DNA of 64,000 nucleotides from Candidatus Poribacteria bacterium (GCA_028820635.1 JAPPIG010000071.1:122534-186533); one strand, 5' to 3'. Shown: positions 28,841 to 38,140, numbered from the stretch's first letter. The notes: generated from the sequence alone by a model not told the origin. Translations and numbers: made by a program.

Positions 28841-28890
28841 AATCAACGGTATGAATGCCTTTATAGCATTCCCCAGGTCGCTCCTACAGA
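28841..28890. repeat. AATCAACG hairpin embedded in another repeat
   Basis: AATCAACG at 28841-28848 is followed by a GGTATGAATGCC...GCATTCCCC hairpin. It sits inside a larger inverted pair, gtcgcgacc on the left and aggtcgctcctacag on the right. It lies between the terminator and the end of the minus-strand SDR gene. Confidence 0.65.
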
Positions 28891-28900
28891 AGAGGTATGC

Positions 28901-29647
28901 CTAATACGTTGCCCTACCACCGCTTACATCGTAACACTGCCCTGTAACAAAACTCGCCTCATCTGACGCTAAAAAATTTACGACAGCAGCGACTTCCTCC
29001 GGTTTTCCAACGCGTCCCAACGGAATTTTACCTACCATATAGTCAATTGTTGACTGTGCCATACCCTCCAAAATCGGTGTTCCAATTACTGCAGGCGATA
29101 CAGCATTCACGCGGATGTTATAGTCCGTCACCTCTTTCGCAAGTGCCTTTGTCAAGCAGATAACCCCTGCTTTAGACACAGAATATGGAATAAGTGTTGG
29201 GTTGCCCTCTTTACCAGCAATTGAGGCGATATTCACTATTCTACCGTAATCCTGTGCAATCATCGTGTCAATAACTGCCTTACAACAGAGGAAAACTCCC
29301 GTGAGATTTACGCCGATTACGGTATTCCAATCTGATTCTTCTAAATCCGTTAGTGGCAATGTACGCCCTGCGATTCCAGCATTGTTGACGAGAATATCAA
29401 CACGTCCGAATTCGGAGAGCACTTTGTCTACAGCAGCATTGACATCGGTAGACTGTGAAACATCCGCTTGAATTGGGAGTGCTTGTCGCCCAAGTTTTTC
29501 TATCTCCTTAGCAACAGCCTTGGCGGATGACAGGTTTAAATCCAGAATAGCAATATTAGCACCTGCATTCGCGAGTCTGATCGCAATCGCTTCACCGATG
29601 CCTTGTCCTGCGCCTGTCACAACTGCTATTTTATTGTTCAGGTTCAC
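28901..29647 (-). CDS. SDR-family oxidoreductase (FabG-like)
   Basis: This 248-residue classical short-chain dehydrogenase has TGAGQGIGEAIA for the NAD(P) dinucleotide, NNAG at about 89, the catalytic serine in NIASIAGKEG and a complete Y-S-V-S-K. The C-terminal VTGQCYDVSGGRATY is typical of sugar- or ketoacyl-type reductases. The start is a GTG at 29647 with AGAGGTGG just upstream. It overlaps the last 17 bases of the AhpD-like selenoprotein gene, so translation is coupled. Substrate unknown. It is the last gene of the operon that begins at 31433. Confidence 0.88.
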   Translation of the reverse strand: MNLNNKIAVVTGAGQGIGEAIAIRLANAGANIAILDLNLSSAKAVAKEIEKLGRQALPIQADVSQSTDVNAAVDKVLSEFGRVDILVNNAGIAGRTLPLTDLEESDWNTVIGVNLTGVFLCCKAVIDTMIAQDYGRIVNIASIAGKEGNPTLIPYSVSKAGVICLTKALAKEVTDYNIRVNAVSPAVIGTPILEGMAQSTIDYMVGKIPLGRVGKPEEVAAVVNFLASDEASFVTGQCYDVSGGRATY

Positions 29648-30203
29648 TTGTCCACCTCTGTTCTAAAAAATCGTCTAATTCAATTCCAAATGCGTCTGCT
29701 ATCCGATTGACATAACTGAAAAATCCTACAACCTCTACAATTGCGAACAATGCTTCATCAGTGAGGCCAAAATCACGAAGTTTATTTAAATCTTCGGGGG
29801 TGACTGTATGCGCTGTCTCAGTTACCTTGACTGCAAATTCAAGGATAGCTTTCGTTACATCGTCAATATCAGCGGTTCGGAAATCTGAGGCAATTTGGGT
29901 TGCAATTCTTTTATCAGTGAGCTGATCACGCAACTCATCCGCATGCGCGACCGTTCAGTAGTGGCACTGATTTACTTTTGAGACTACAGTAGCAATCATC
30001 TCGCGTTGTGCCCTACTTAGTGGTGAATCAGGGTCATGCATCACCACTTTGTAAAGCTCAACAAAAGCGCGCATGCTTTTCGGACGAACACTAAATAACT
30101 TGACGATATTGTAAAGGTGACCAGCACGGGCAATTGCTGCGTCATATTCCTCTTTTACAATACCTGCCGCTTCTGCTTCGTCTACTGTTTGAATCCACGC
30201 CAT
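29631..30203 (-). CDS. AhpD-like selenoprotein (CxxU), carboxymuconolactone decarboxylase family
   Basis: Two collinear fragments, separated only by a UGA at 29957-29955, form one 190-residue protein. The first part begins MAWIQTVDEAEAAGI and ends ALSR-like REMIATVVSKVNQCHY. After the UGA it continues TVAHADELRDQL and ends EQRWTSEPEQ. This is the peroxidase-related AhpD fold, whose active site is C-x-x-C followed by a histidine three residues on. Here it reads C80-H-Y-U83-x-x-A-H, so UGA replaces the second catalytic cysteine. Sec-containing AhpD-like proteins are an established bacterial family. The role is thiol- or selenol-dependent peroxide reduction. The ATG follows the upstream gene's stop by three bases and the 3' end overlaps the SDR gene. 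Confidence 0.85.
29927..29957 (-). promoter_or_regulatory. Candidate SECIS element of the AhpD-like gene
   Basis: On the minus strand the UGA (29957-29955) is followed after nine bases by CATGCG, a 7-nt loop GATGAGT, and TGCGTG. The stem has six pairs, two of them G-U. The loop starts with G, 16 bases after the UGA. This is at the short end of the usual bacterial SECIS range and is the weakest of the four hairpins. An alternative stem using CGCGCA is also possible. Confidence 0.5.
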
Positions 30204-30206
30204 TTC

Positions 30207-31433
30207 TTATTCACCAATGACAACACCGTATTCTCCAACAACAGCGCCTCTGTGTCCAGATTGATAATGCAGGTGCCTTTCACCAACAATGGGTTGTGAA
30301 CTTTGCGCTTCAACAGAGCCGCGAATGTTCCCCATAGCGGCTTCGTCAACATCTGCACAACATCGCGGCTTGATTCGCCGATGCAGCTGACGCCGGACTT
30401 CACCTTTTTTATTTCGGACAATAATGTTAACTAATGCATCATCTTCTCCGACATTAAGGAAACGGAACCAATCTCTTGCACCACTCGCTATTTCCGGGAA
30501 AAATAACCGAAGTCCAACATGTCCACCTTCTTCTGATGCCCCTGGCAGATCAATTACAGCAGTTCCACTGTGCATGTGTCGTTCTGCCACAATCGGTTGA
30601 TCACTACGTATCAATATGGAAGATTTGATTTTAATATCCTCCATCTTCGGAATCCAGCATTCAAAAGGATCCAATTCTCGTTCCATCGTTGTCACCGGGT
30701 TTCCAGTTCCATCCTCATGTGCAATCATTGTTACCTCTGCCTGCTCTCTTCCAACATTGACAATAATTGCCCAGTCTCGCCATGCTGGGCCCACCTCTGG
30801 AAAGTATAGGGTTTTCGGTGCATCAGAGATAACTTGACCGTATTGTCCAACACAAGTTTTCCCACCTTGGTAATGGAGATGCCGTTCACCAACAATGGGT
30901 TGCGTACTTTGTACCTCAAGCGTCCCTTGCACATTCCCCATCAAGCCTTCGGCAATATCCCAACAGCATAGTGGATCAATTGCGTGGTGGCGTTGCCTGA
31001 CAATATCGCCACGTCGGTTACGGACGATTATGTTTACTAACGCATCCGCCTCGCCAACGTTCAAAAATCGGAACCAATCTAATGCTCCAGGAACCAATTC
31101 TGGAAAGAACAAACGCAAACCGACTGTTTCATATTCTTCCGCTGCACCTACGAAATCGAGGATATTTGTTTTATTGTGCATGTGTCGTTCCGCCACAATC
31201 GGTTCATCCGCAGTAAGCTGCATTGAAGAATTCTGTTTAATTGCTTCTACGTTCGGTGTCCAACATTCAAATGGGGAAATCTCTTTTTCATCAGACCAAG
31301 TGGGTTGTCCGTTGGCAGCGTGTCTTGCTATTCCTGTCACACGGGTTTCTTCTGTACCTACATTGATTACTTGGACCCAGTCTTCCCACTGAGGTCCTAC
31401 TTCTGGAAAATATAACGTTGTTGCAAGTGCCAT
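30207..31433 (-). CDS. Four-repeat beta-sandwich-like protein (DUF5719-like pattern), function unknown
   Basis: The 408-residue protein consists of four domains of about 100 residues in an ABAB arrangement. Domains 1 and 3 start LYFPEVGP, contain INVG or VNVG, end PIVAERHMH and share SPFECWTPN/DPFECWIPK. Domains 2 and 4 start GLRLFFPE, contain DWFRFLNVGE and DALVNIIVRN, and end PIVGERHLHYQ. The pattern (surface Trp, N-x-G turn, conserved PI-V-ER at the end of each unit) resembles DUF5719-type repeats of actinobacterial surface proteins; this is a by-eye similarity only. No signal peptide is present. It is the first gene of an operon with an AhpD-like selenoprotein (stop and start three bases apart) and an SDR. 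Confidence 0.7.
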   Translation of the reverse strand: MALATTLYFPEVGPQWEDWVQVINVGTEETRVTGIARHAANGQPTWSDEKEISPFECWTPNVEAIKQNSSMQLTADEPIVAERHMHNKTNILDFVGAAEEYETVGLRLFFPELVPGALDWFRFLNVGEADALVNIIVRNRRGDIVRQRHHAIDPLCCWDIAEGLMGNVQGTLEVQSTQPIVGERHLHYQGGKTCVGQYGQVISDAPKTLYFPEVGPAWRDWAIIVNVGREQAEVTMIAHEDGTGNPVTTMERELDPFECWIPKMEDIKIKSSILIRSDQPIVAERHMHSGTAVIDLPGASEEGGHVGLRLFFPEIASGARDWFRFLNVGEDDALVNIIVRNKKGEVRRQLHRRIKPRCCADVDEAAMGNIRGSVEAQSSQPIVGERHLHYQSGHRGAVVGEYGVVIGE

Positions 31434-31560
31434 TTATTTCTCCTTCTATTTATTAGAACTGTTTTTACTTGATATAATCTTATATTTCAACTACAATTCT
31501 AACTTAATCGGACATAATATTCCACTTAAATTTTGCACGTAATTCTTGCGGAGGTACCCG

Positions 31561-31845
31561 ATGGCACGAAAAAAACTTACAGATTCTGAAATTCAGAAAA
31601 ACTTAGAAAAACTTGACGGTTGGACTGTTGAAAATGGTAAATTGCATAAGGAATTCCAATTCGATAATTTCGTTGCGGCGTTCGGTTTCATGACACAACT
31701 TGCTTTAGTCGCTGAATCCATGAATCATCATCCTGAATGGTTCAATGTCTACAACCGCGTAACTATTGACATGAGTACACACGATGCAGGCGGCATCACT
31801 GAATTGGACTTTAAATTTGCTGAACATGCTGATGCACTTGAGTAA
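31561..31845 (+). CDS. 4a-hydroxytetrahydrobiopterin dehydratase (PCD/DCoH)
   Basis: The start is the ATG at 31561, preceded by GGAGG at 31550-31554. The 94-residue product matches the small pterin-4a-carbinolamine dehydratase fold. The active-site region MNHHPEWFNVYNRVTI holds the conserved H-H-P-x-W, and the protein ends with a histidine-containing TELDFKFAEHAD. The enzyme dehydrates 4a-hydroxytetrahydropterin, regenerating cofactor after aromatic amino-acid hydroxylation. No hydroxylase gene is adjacent. The WD40 gene follows after 16 bases and is likely cotranscribed. Confidence 0.9.
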   Translation: MARKKLTDSEIQKNLEKLDGWTVENGKLHKEFQFDNFVAAFGFMTQLALVAESMNHHPEWFNVYNRVTIDMSTHDAGGITELDFKFAEHADALE

Positions 31846-31861
31846 TAGCGGAGATTAGTTG

Positions 31862-33889
31862 ATGGTTCAACATGACTACACGCAATGGCATCTCCCTGAA
31901 GGTGCAACTGCACGTTTAGGGAAGGGCGAAGTCAACGATATAAAATTCTCTCCAGATGGCACACTTTTAGCCGTTGGGACTTCTATCGGGGTTTGGCTTT
32001 ACGATGCTGAAACTGGTGCCGAAAAAGCGTTGCTCACCGAGAACAGTGATGTTAATCGTAAGCCAGGCAGATGCTACGTGTATACGCTTGCTTTTTCTTC
32101 TGATGGCAACACACTGGCAGTTGGAGTGACTAATGGAACTATAGAATTATGGGATATAGAGACAAGAAGTCTGGAATCAACTTTTGCTGGAAATTGCACA
32201 CCAATCAAAACCCTAATGTTTACTGAAGATGACACAAAGATTGCGTGTGCAAGCGGTTGGGGTGGGACGCAGTGGGGAAACGAAGGGACTGCACGGTTAT
32301 GGAATCTCTCCGATGGCACTTTTGAACCAATTGTCCCAGCATTGGAAAAGACCGGAGAAGAATTGGTAGTTGCCTTCTCTCCTGATGGACAGTTTATTGC
32401 AGTCGCATCTGCAAGTAGGTTTTGGGGTCGGAAAAACAAAATCCCTGCTATTCAGTTATGGGATATAGGTACTTGGCGGCAAGTGTTCAGGATTGATAAT
32501 CAATCACAGAATATACAAGCATTGACATTTTCTCCAGATTGCAAAACACTTGCCAGTGCAGAAAGTTCTGACGGGGTTCGATTGTGGAATGTAGAAGATG
32601 GAACCCTTAAATCCACGATCAGAAATACCACGTTTTGTCATGTGTTAGAGTTTTCACCGTATAGTAGCCATCTTGCGATGGGAAATCCCGATGGCGTGAT
32701 CCGACTTTGGGATACCCACAATGATGGTACGTCCTCAGCTATCAGACGTATTTTGAAGACTGTTCTCGGTCACCGACCCACTCGTATGTTCAATGGACAT
32801 GCAGATAACTCACGATTTAAGGCACTCGCTTTTTCGCTGAATGGAAAAACATTAGCAAGTGCAAATTCAGACGGCACTGTCCGTTTGTGGGAAACTGACA
32901 CAGGAGAACAACAATTTATCCTTACACAGCATACAAGCAAAATCTCTGCAATAGTATTCAATGGTATTAACAACACAAAACCACTTGATTCGGACGGAAA
33001 AACCAATCAGAATACTGTTACGAACAAGACACTAACAAGTCTAAGTTTGAGTAAACACCAAGTATATGCTACTGTATGGAATATAAATACAGCATCTGAA
33101 ATCATAACCGACATCATTGATAATCGTGATGATACATCAGAAGTAGCATTATCACCTGACGGAAGTTTATTTGTAACCAGGGATATTATTGGAAATCGTA
33201 ACAACGTTGTCCGATTGTGGGATGCCGCAACAAAACGCTTTCTTACTACCTTAGGGGGTCAGGAAGAGGGTAGTTTTCAACCGGAATTGGCTTTTTCTCC
33301 TGATGGTAAACTTCTTGCCGTAAGCTCACGTAAAGATAATACTATCCAACTGTGGGATATACCGAGTCGACGAACAGTGTGTAGACTTGAAGGACATACG
33401 ACTAATGTATACAGTTTGGTGTTCTCACCAGACAACAAGACTATTGTAAGTTCAGGCTGGACATACAAGGACAAGTTTACACGATTGTGGGATACGATGA
33501 ACGGAGAACAGCTCGCTAAGTATGAAGATCAAGGAGCTGTTGCATTCTCGCCTGATGGAAACTCTTTTGCTGGTGGCTCACATATTTTTTACCTAAATCC
33601 TGCAACTGGCAATTACGATCATGCAATCCATCTGGAGGATCTAAGTGCTTCAGATGCGCCGACAGTGTCAACATTTTCTCCCGATGGATCTATCCTTGTC
33701 AGTGGAATTAGGGGTGGATTTATTCAATTGCGAGATGTGAGTACTGGCAAAATTCTATCTACCCACACAGGACATACAGGCTATGTTTCCGTGTTGAGAT
33801 TCTCTGGAGATGGGACAATTCTTGCCACGGCAGGTGGGGATGGCACAATACTTCTACGGGATTGGTCGAAAATTGCTTCCAGAACTTAA
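31862..33889 (+). CDS. WD40-repeat protein, cytoplasmic type
   Basis: The ATG at 31862 has GCGGAG upstream; an in-frame TTG one codon earlier is less likely. The 675-residue protein has about twelve WD40 units, many with the FSPDG turn and a closing LWD (IKFSPDGTLLAVG, AFSSDGNTLAVG, RLWETDTGEQQ, QLWDIPSRR, RLWDTMNGEQ). It lacks a signal peptide, unlike the WD40 protein at 55545. The N-terminal YTQWHLPEGATARLGKG is shared with that protein (LHLPLPEGAVMRLGKG), showing common ancestry. WD40 propellers are protein-interaction platforms; no partner can be named. No catalytic domain is attached. Confidence 0.85.
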   Translation: MVQHDYTQWHLPEGATARLGKGEVNDIKFSPDGTLLAVGTSIGVWLYDAETGAEKALLTENSDVNRKPGRCYVYTLAFSSDGNTLAVGVTNGTIELWDIETRSLESTFAGNCTPIKTLMFTEDDTKIACASGWGGTQWGNEGTARLWNLSDGTFEPIVPALEKTGEELVVAFSPDGQFIAVASASRFWGRKNKIPAIQLWDIGTWRQVFRIDNQSQNIQALTFSPDCKTLASAESSDGVRLWNVEDGTLKSTIRNTTFCHVLEFSPYSSHLAMGNPDGVIRLWDTHNDGTSSAIRRILKTVLGHRPTRMFNGHADNSRFKALAFSLNGKTLASANSDGTVRLWETDTGEQQFILTQHTSKISAIVFNGINNTKPLDSDGKTNQNTVTNKTLTSLSLSKHQVYATVWNINTASEIITDIIDNRDDTSEVALSPDGSLFVTRDIIGNRNNVVRLWDAATKRFLTTLGGQEEGSFQPELAFSPDGKLLAVSSRKDNTIQLWDIPSRRTVCRLEGHTTNVYSLVFSPDNKTIVSSGWTYKDKFTRLWDTMNGEQLAKYEDQGAVAFSPDGNSFAGGSHIFYLNPATGNYDHAIHLEDLSASDAPTVSTFSPDGSILVSGIRGGFIQLRDVSTGKILSTHTGHTGYVSVLRFSGDGTILATAGGDGTILLRDWSKIASRT

Positions 33890-33966
33890 AACACTTTAAA
33901 AATAATGACCAGCTACAATACCCACAGTAAGTGAATAGAATCACAAAGAAGGATTATTGAAATATA

Positions 33967-35250
33967 GTGGCACACACAAGTATCATTTTAATCGCAGGAC
34001 TCATCTTTTTACTTCGCTATGAACCACCTGAATCGGGCGTAGAATTCAACAATGTTCAAATCATCTATTGGACATGCGTAATTACTGCAGGACCTGTCTT
34101 TCTTGCTTATCTCACAAGGAGGTTGACCGCCTTACGTGCGACAATTATTTTTGAAATCTTAAGTTTAGTCGGTTACGTCTGTATTCTGTACTTTTTGAAC
34201 TTTCCAGGATTTATCAATGAACGCTTCGCATTTTTAGAAATGGTTCATCACTCGCGTGAGATTCTTTGTCTTGTTCCTCTTTTTGTCGGGTTGCTCAGTA
34301 TCCGAGTCTTAATGTATGAGGGGCACATGAGGCAATCCAAACAACGGTGGGAATTTCTTAGTTTCAATTTCAGACTTCTTCTCCTCCCACTAATTCCACT
34401 GTTAGTAATTAATGTGGTTCTTGATCTCACCCATCTGCTTCCTGAAACGGTGCAGCCTTTCGTCGCTGTAGGTGTTCTTCTTCCGCTACTTGTGCTTCCA
34501 TTCGTAATTGCACCTTTATTGATGCAATTTCTGTGGAAAACTGAACCACTAACAAATATAGAACTAAAGCAGAAATTAGAACATTTAACGAAACGGAGTG
34601 GGATGAAGTACCGAGATATTGCCGTGTGGAAAACTGGAGGTTTAGCTATAGCAAACGCTGCTGTCGCTGGAATAATCCCACGCAACCGTAAAATCTTCAT
34701 AACGGATGCGCTCTTACGTAATTTTACAGATGAACAGATTGAAACAATTGTGGCTCATGAAATCGGACACATTCGCCATAGACATCTCCTCATCTCTTGC
34801 TGCCTGGTGTTCGGTTATCTCATAAGTTCTGTGCTGTTTTACCAAGTTGTCGTAAAGCCGTTAAAGCCATTTCTTGAGGGATACCCAATTCTCTCTTCAA
34901 TCGTCTCAATTCTTTTTTTTGTATTCTATTTTAAAGTATTCTTTAATTTTCTGTCTCGACGTTTTGAACACCAAGCTGACCTATATGCAGTCGACCTTAC
35001 CAAAAACCCAGAAGCATTTAAATCCGCTTTAGAAAACCTTGGATTTCTCAGCGGACTTCCGAAAACAATTCGTTTTGTTCTTGAGATTTTCAATACACAT
35101 CCGTCTATAGATCGAAGGATTAAATTTTTGGATAGATTAACGGCGGAAAATTTTCCCATTCAACGTTATAGGAAGTGCCTACTTGAGGTGAAAGTTTTGA
35201 TCGCTTTAATCCCGATATTCGGTATCCTCATTTTTCTAATAAATTGGTAG
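33967..35250 (+). CDS. M48-family membrane zinc metallopeptidase (HtpX-like)
   Basis: The 427-residue protein starts at a GTG with AGAAGGA about 13 bases upstream. Its first 190 residues contain about five membrane helices. The catalytic HEIGH (in VAHEIGHIRHRHL, near residue 264) is followed by two more helices and by the third zinc ligand in RRFEHQADLYAVD (near 333). The order is that of the M48 family, which cleaves misfolded or prenylated-type membrane proteins. Preceding residues (AVAGIIPRNRKIFITDALL) match the conserved strand of HtpX-type proteases. The last residues form a final hydrophobic helix. It is independent of the WD40 gene, with a 77-base gap. Confidence 0.88.
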   Translation: MAHTSIILIAGLIFLLRYEPPESGVEFNNVQIIYWTCVITAGPVFLAYLTRRLTALRATIIFEILSLVGYVCILYFLNFPGFINERFAFLEMVHHSREILCLVPLFVGLLSIRVLMYEGHMRQSKQRWEFLSFNFRLLLLPLIPLLVINVVLDLTHLLPETVQPFVAVGVLLPLLVLPFVIAPLLMQFLWKTEPLTNIELKQKLEHLTKRSGMKYRDIAVWKTGGLAIANAAVAGIIPRNRKIFITDALLRNFTDEQIETIVAHEIGHIRHRHLLISCCLVFGYLISSVLFYQVVVKPLKPFLEGYPILSSIVSILFFVFYFKVFFNFLSRRFEHQADLYAVDLTKNPEAFKSALENLGFLSGLPKTIRFVLEIFNTHPSIDRRIKFLDRLTAENFPIQRYRKCLLEVKVLIALIPIFGILIFLINW

Positions 35251-35296
35251 ACACAACACTTTAGTTCTCTAAACCGTATGAAAGAGGTGTAATTTT

Positions 35297-36376
35297 ATGA
35301 GTCAAAAGACATATCGTGCGGCAGCAATCGGTCATACCGGTTCTGGAAACTTTGGACACGGATTGCATATTGCATATAAAAACATAGAAAATGTTGAATT
35401 TATTGCTATTTCTGACCCTGATGAAGCAGGTAAGGCAAAAGCTGCGGAAGAAACAGGAGCGTTGCGCAGCTACGCCGATTTTCACGACATGTTGGAAAAA
35501 GAGACGCTTGACATTGTAAGTGTCTGTCCGCGTTGGACATCTGAACATGTTGCTATGGTAACTGCTTGTCTTGAGGCAGGATGCAGCGTCTACTGCGAAA
35601 AACCGATGACAAGTACACTTGCAGATGGCGATATAATTGTTGAGACAGCAAAAAAACAGGGGTTAAAGGTGGCTATAGCGCATCAGGCGGTCTATCTTCC
35701 TGCAACGCATGCTATCAAACAGATGCTTGACGATGGCAAAATTGGCACTGTCCAAGCCATTTATGCCAGTGGTAAACAGGATAGGCGTGGCGGTGGTGAG
35801 GATATGATTGTCCTTGGCACACATCTTTTCAATATGATGCGTTTCTTTGTAGGTGATGTTGCATGGATGCAGTCTCACGTCACTAAAGATGAGAAAGAGA
35901 TTGCTTATGGTGATGACCACGAACCGACTGAACCTGTTGGACCGGTTGCTGGTGATTGCATTAACAGTTACTTCGCTTTTGAGAGCGGCGTTTCTGGTTT
36001 CTTCCAATCACGTAAGGATCAAGCAGGTTCAGGTAGATATGGTATGGAGATTGTTGGAAGTGAAGGCACTTTCTCGCTTCGTGGCGATGTTGCGAATCGT
36101 CTTATGGTTTATCCGTATCCCGTATTAGTGCCTTCAAATTCTGAACAGGAATGGAAAGCAATTGACCTTGACCAAACACCTTTCTCCAGTGGTAACGAAT
36201 TGGCTATTCGTGATTTAATTGATGCGATTGAGAATGACCGTAAACCGATTTCCGCTGCTGAAGATGCTGTTGCTGCGTTAGAGATGATTTTGGGTGCTTA
36301 TGAATCGCAACTTACAGGTGGACGTGTGCCTTTCCCGATTGCGAACCGCGAACATCCGTTGAGTCGTGGTGCTTGA
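35297..36376 (+). CDS. Gfo/Idh/MocA-family oxidoreductase
   Basis: The 359-residue protein has an N-terminal Rossmann fold (AAIGHTGSGNFGHG, a GxGxxG variant, then VEFIAISDPD). The family EKP motif follows in VYCEKPMTS at about residue 99, and the C-terminal alpha/beta domain contains EIVGSEGTFSLRG. AAAGAGGTG precedes the ATG by about eight bases. The family uses NAD(P) to oxidise or reduce sugars and inositols. Substrate unknown, though these enzymes are frequent in genomes rich in sulfatases and PhyH oxygenases. It ends with TGA, one example of UGA acting as a normal stop here. Confidence 0.9.
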   Translation: MSQKTYRAAAIGHTGSGNFGHGLHIAYKNIENVEFIAISDPDEAGKAKAAEETGALRSYADFHDMLEKETLDIVSVCPRWTSEHVAMVTACLEAGCSVYCEKPMTSTLADGDIIVETAKKQGLKVAIAHQAVYLPATHAIKQMLDDGKIGTVQAIYASGKQDRRGGGEDMIVLGTHLFNMMRFFVGDVAWMQSHVTKDEKEIAYGDDHEPTEPVGPVAGDCINSYFAFESGVSGFFQSRKDQAGSGRYGMEIVGSEGTFSLRGDVANRLMVYPYPVLVPSNSEQEWKAIDLDQTPFSSGNELAIRDLIDAIENDRKPISAAEDAVAALEMILGAYESQLTGGRVPFPIANREHPLSRGA

Positions 36377-36883
36377 GTGATGCCACACAAGAGTCATTTC
36401 AGCAGTCCTTCCTTTGTAGGCGCGGTTTCTAATTGCACCATAGGTATCAATTTGGCGTTTAATCTTTCTTGTAGGAGGGCTTTGTAAGCCCGATTTATTA
36501 CCCAAGCGATGCGCGTTTGTAAACGCGCATCAGTCCTAAAGATTATCTGACAGCGCGTTTTGAGCAATATTAAATAATGATTCGGTAATTTCCTAATAAT
36601 GCCCGGGGCGGTTAGAAACTGCACTATAGATATCAATTTAAGTAATCTTATCTTGTTTTTAGGGGGTGTATAGCCTCGTAGAGGCGGTATGTTTATAGTA
36701 TACGTGGTTAACCTACTCTTGAGCCTCGTAGAGGCGGTATGTGTCCAACCTTATATGTCGCTCCTACGGAGCTCATGAGAATGTCTGACCATGTTTTCTA
36801 TAAACATATCGTTCCTACGGAACTCAAGCAAATTCGGGCTTCAAATGACCTCTTTTCCACTCTACCCAACCTACAATTTTTTT
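36377..36883. repeat. Repeat-filled intergenic region
   Basis: No gene is visible in these 507 bases. Contents from left to right: a ggcggtt...GCAC-ATAG-TATCAATTT repeat present twice (near 36420 and 36608), one copy with its stem reversed; a perfect 11-bp inverted repeat GATGCGCGTTT/AAACGCGCATC at 36508-36531; and four CTATAAACATATCG-type hairpin units (36666, 36720, 36755, 36797) with stems cctcgtagagg, ctcctacggag and gttcctacggaac. The last 40 bases carry an actctacccaacctac half-hairpin. Confidence 0.7.
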
Positions 36884-38083
36884 TTAATCTTTAGAGACAA
36901 GACCAACACCTTCTGATATTGCCTTATCCCAATCAGCAGTAAACACCCACCAATTTGTCATCTCTTTGTTCTCATACTGAATCTCGTTTTTGTGTCCGGG
37001 CATATTCTGCATCCAGTAAATATACCACTGCGACTCTACACGTTGAACAATTTTGTCAGGGTTTGAATCTGGCCATGCATATTTCAATTTTCCATAAGTA
37101 TCAACATTTACTAATTTTTTTGTTCCACTGTTATCCGGTGTCCAATCTTCAACATCACTTTCAACGAGCGTCATCGTTTCGGTATAGTCGTAGTGTTTTG
37201 TCGTATTCGGTGGCATGTGTGTCCAACCTGCGCGCCCAGTAATAAAGTCTCCGCTTTCATCTTGTCCAACGAATTTTTTCCAAAAGAGATCCGTATTTCC
37301 GAATTGTAGATGGTTGACATGGCTCAATATTGCTTCCAACTGATGTCCATGATTATGCACCGCTTCTGCATGGCTCCTCCTGAAATTTTGTCCATAAACG
37401 GTATAAGTTGAATTGTAAATAGGCAAGTCGGTGTTATCTCGGTTACTGTTGGAAATATCTCCCGTCAAAGGACTTGACATATTCGATTCCCACCAGTTCC
37501 TAAAATCTTCAGGTTTATGGATTGCTGGATCATAACAAGGAAAATCGGAATTCACACCACCCATCCATATCCATATCTCCTTCACACCTAAATCGTTAAC
37601 ATAATGTTCTATATTAAATCGTTTGAAAATTTCGTGATAATCAGGTGAATACAAAGGACTCCCATCCTTTAAATGATCAGTAACCGGACCTTGAGGCGTT
37701 TGTTCATAAACGGTAATATATTCTACCACCCGATAACCGATTGATGGCACGGCAGTAGAGTTTTTATAACCTCTGAACCGAGTACCCTCTTCAAGCATAA
37801 ACTTTACACGTTTATCAAAAAGATCAATCCTCGCCTTGAGTTCTGCTAAAGAAATTTCTCCTAATTCCCAAAAATCGGGTGCTTTGGAAACATCCAGATT
37901 GATACCATCTGTGGTAGGTAAAAATCTCATAATGACGACTGGAATTTCATAGAGGTGTCCTTGAGCAGGAGTTGCTAAATATGGATCTATTTTTTCAAAC
38001 ACAGGCGGGATTTCCTTCGCATATCCGCGCATGGGTTGCATTAACGTCATGATAAACGTGCATCCTAAGATAAATTTCTTCAT
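36884..38083 (-). CDS. Secreted protein of unknown function with His-rich motif
   Basis: I do not recognise this family. The 399-residue protein has a signal peptide (MKKFILGCTFIMTLMQPM, cleavage near GYA). The mature part is rich in Trp, Tyr and Asp. Possible active-site or metal-binding segments are EAVHNHGHQLEAILSHVNH (three or four clustered histidines followed by Glu and His, around residue 245) and GWTHMPPNTTKHYDY (around 290). KEIWIWMGGVNSDFP suggests a central beta strand. The size, export signal and histidines would suit a metalloenzyme, for example a hydrolase, but nothing proves it. No ribosome-binding site of note is present and it appears monocistronic. Confidence 0.7.
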   Translation of the reverse strand: MKKFILGCTFIMTLMQPMRGYAKEIPPVFEKIDPYLATPAQGHLYEIPVVIMRFLPTTDGINLDVSKAPDFWELGEISLAELKARIDLFDKRVKFMLEEGTRFRGYKNSTAVPSIGYRVVEYITVYEQTPQGPVTDHLKDGSPLYSPDYHEIFKRFNIEHYVNDLGVKEIWIWMGGVNSDFPCYDPAIHKPEDFRNWWESNMSSPLTGDISNSNRDNTDLPIYNSTYTVYGQNFRRSHAEAVHNHGHQLEAILSHVNHLQFGNTDLFWKKFVGQDESGDFITGRAGWTHMPPNTTKHYDYTETMTLVESDVEDWTPDNSGTKKLVNVDTYGKLKYAWPDSNPDKIVQRVESQWYIYWMQNMPGHKNEIQYENKEMTNWWVFTADWDKAISEGVGLVSKD

Positions 38084-38140
38084 TTTGTATGTTGGAACTG
38101 CAAGATTGGTAGATTATACAATTAATTCTATATTATGAGT

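Noticed and set aside
29955..30203. AhpD-like fragment as a pseudogene
   Set aside because: The downstream half is fully conserved in the same frame and the operon overlaps are intact, which is unlike a decaying gene.
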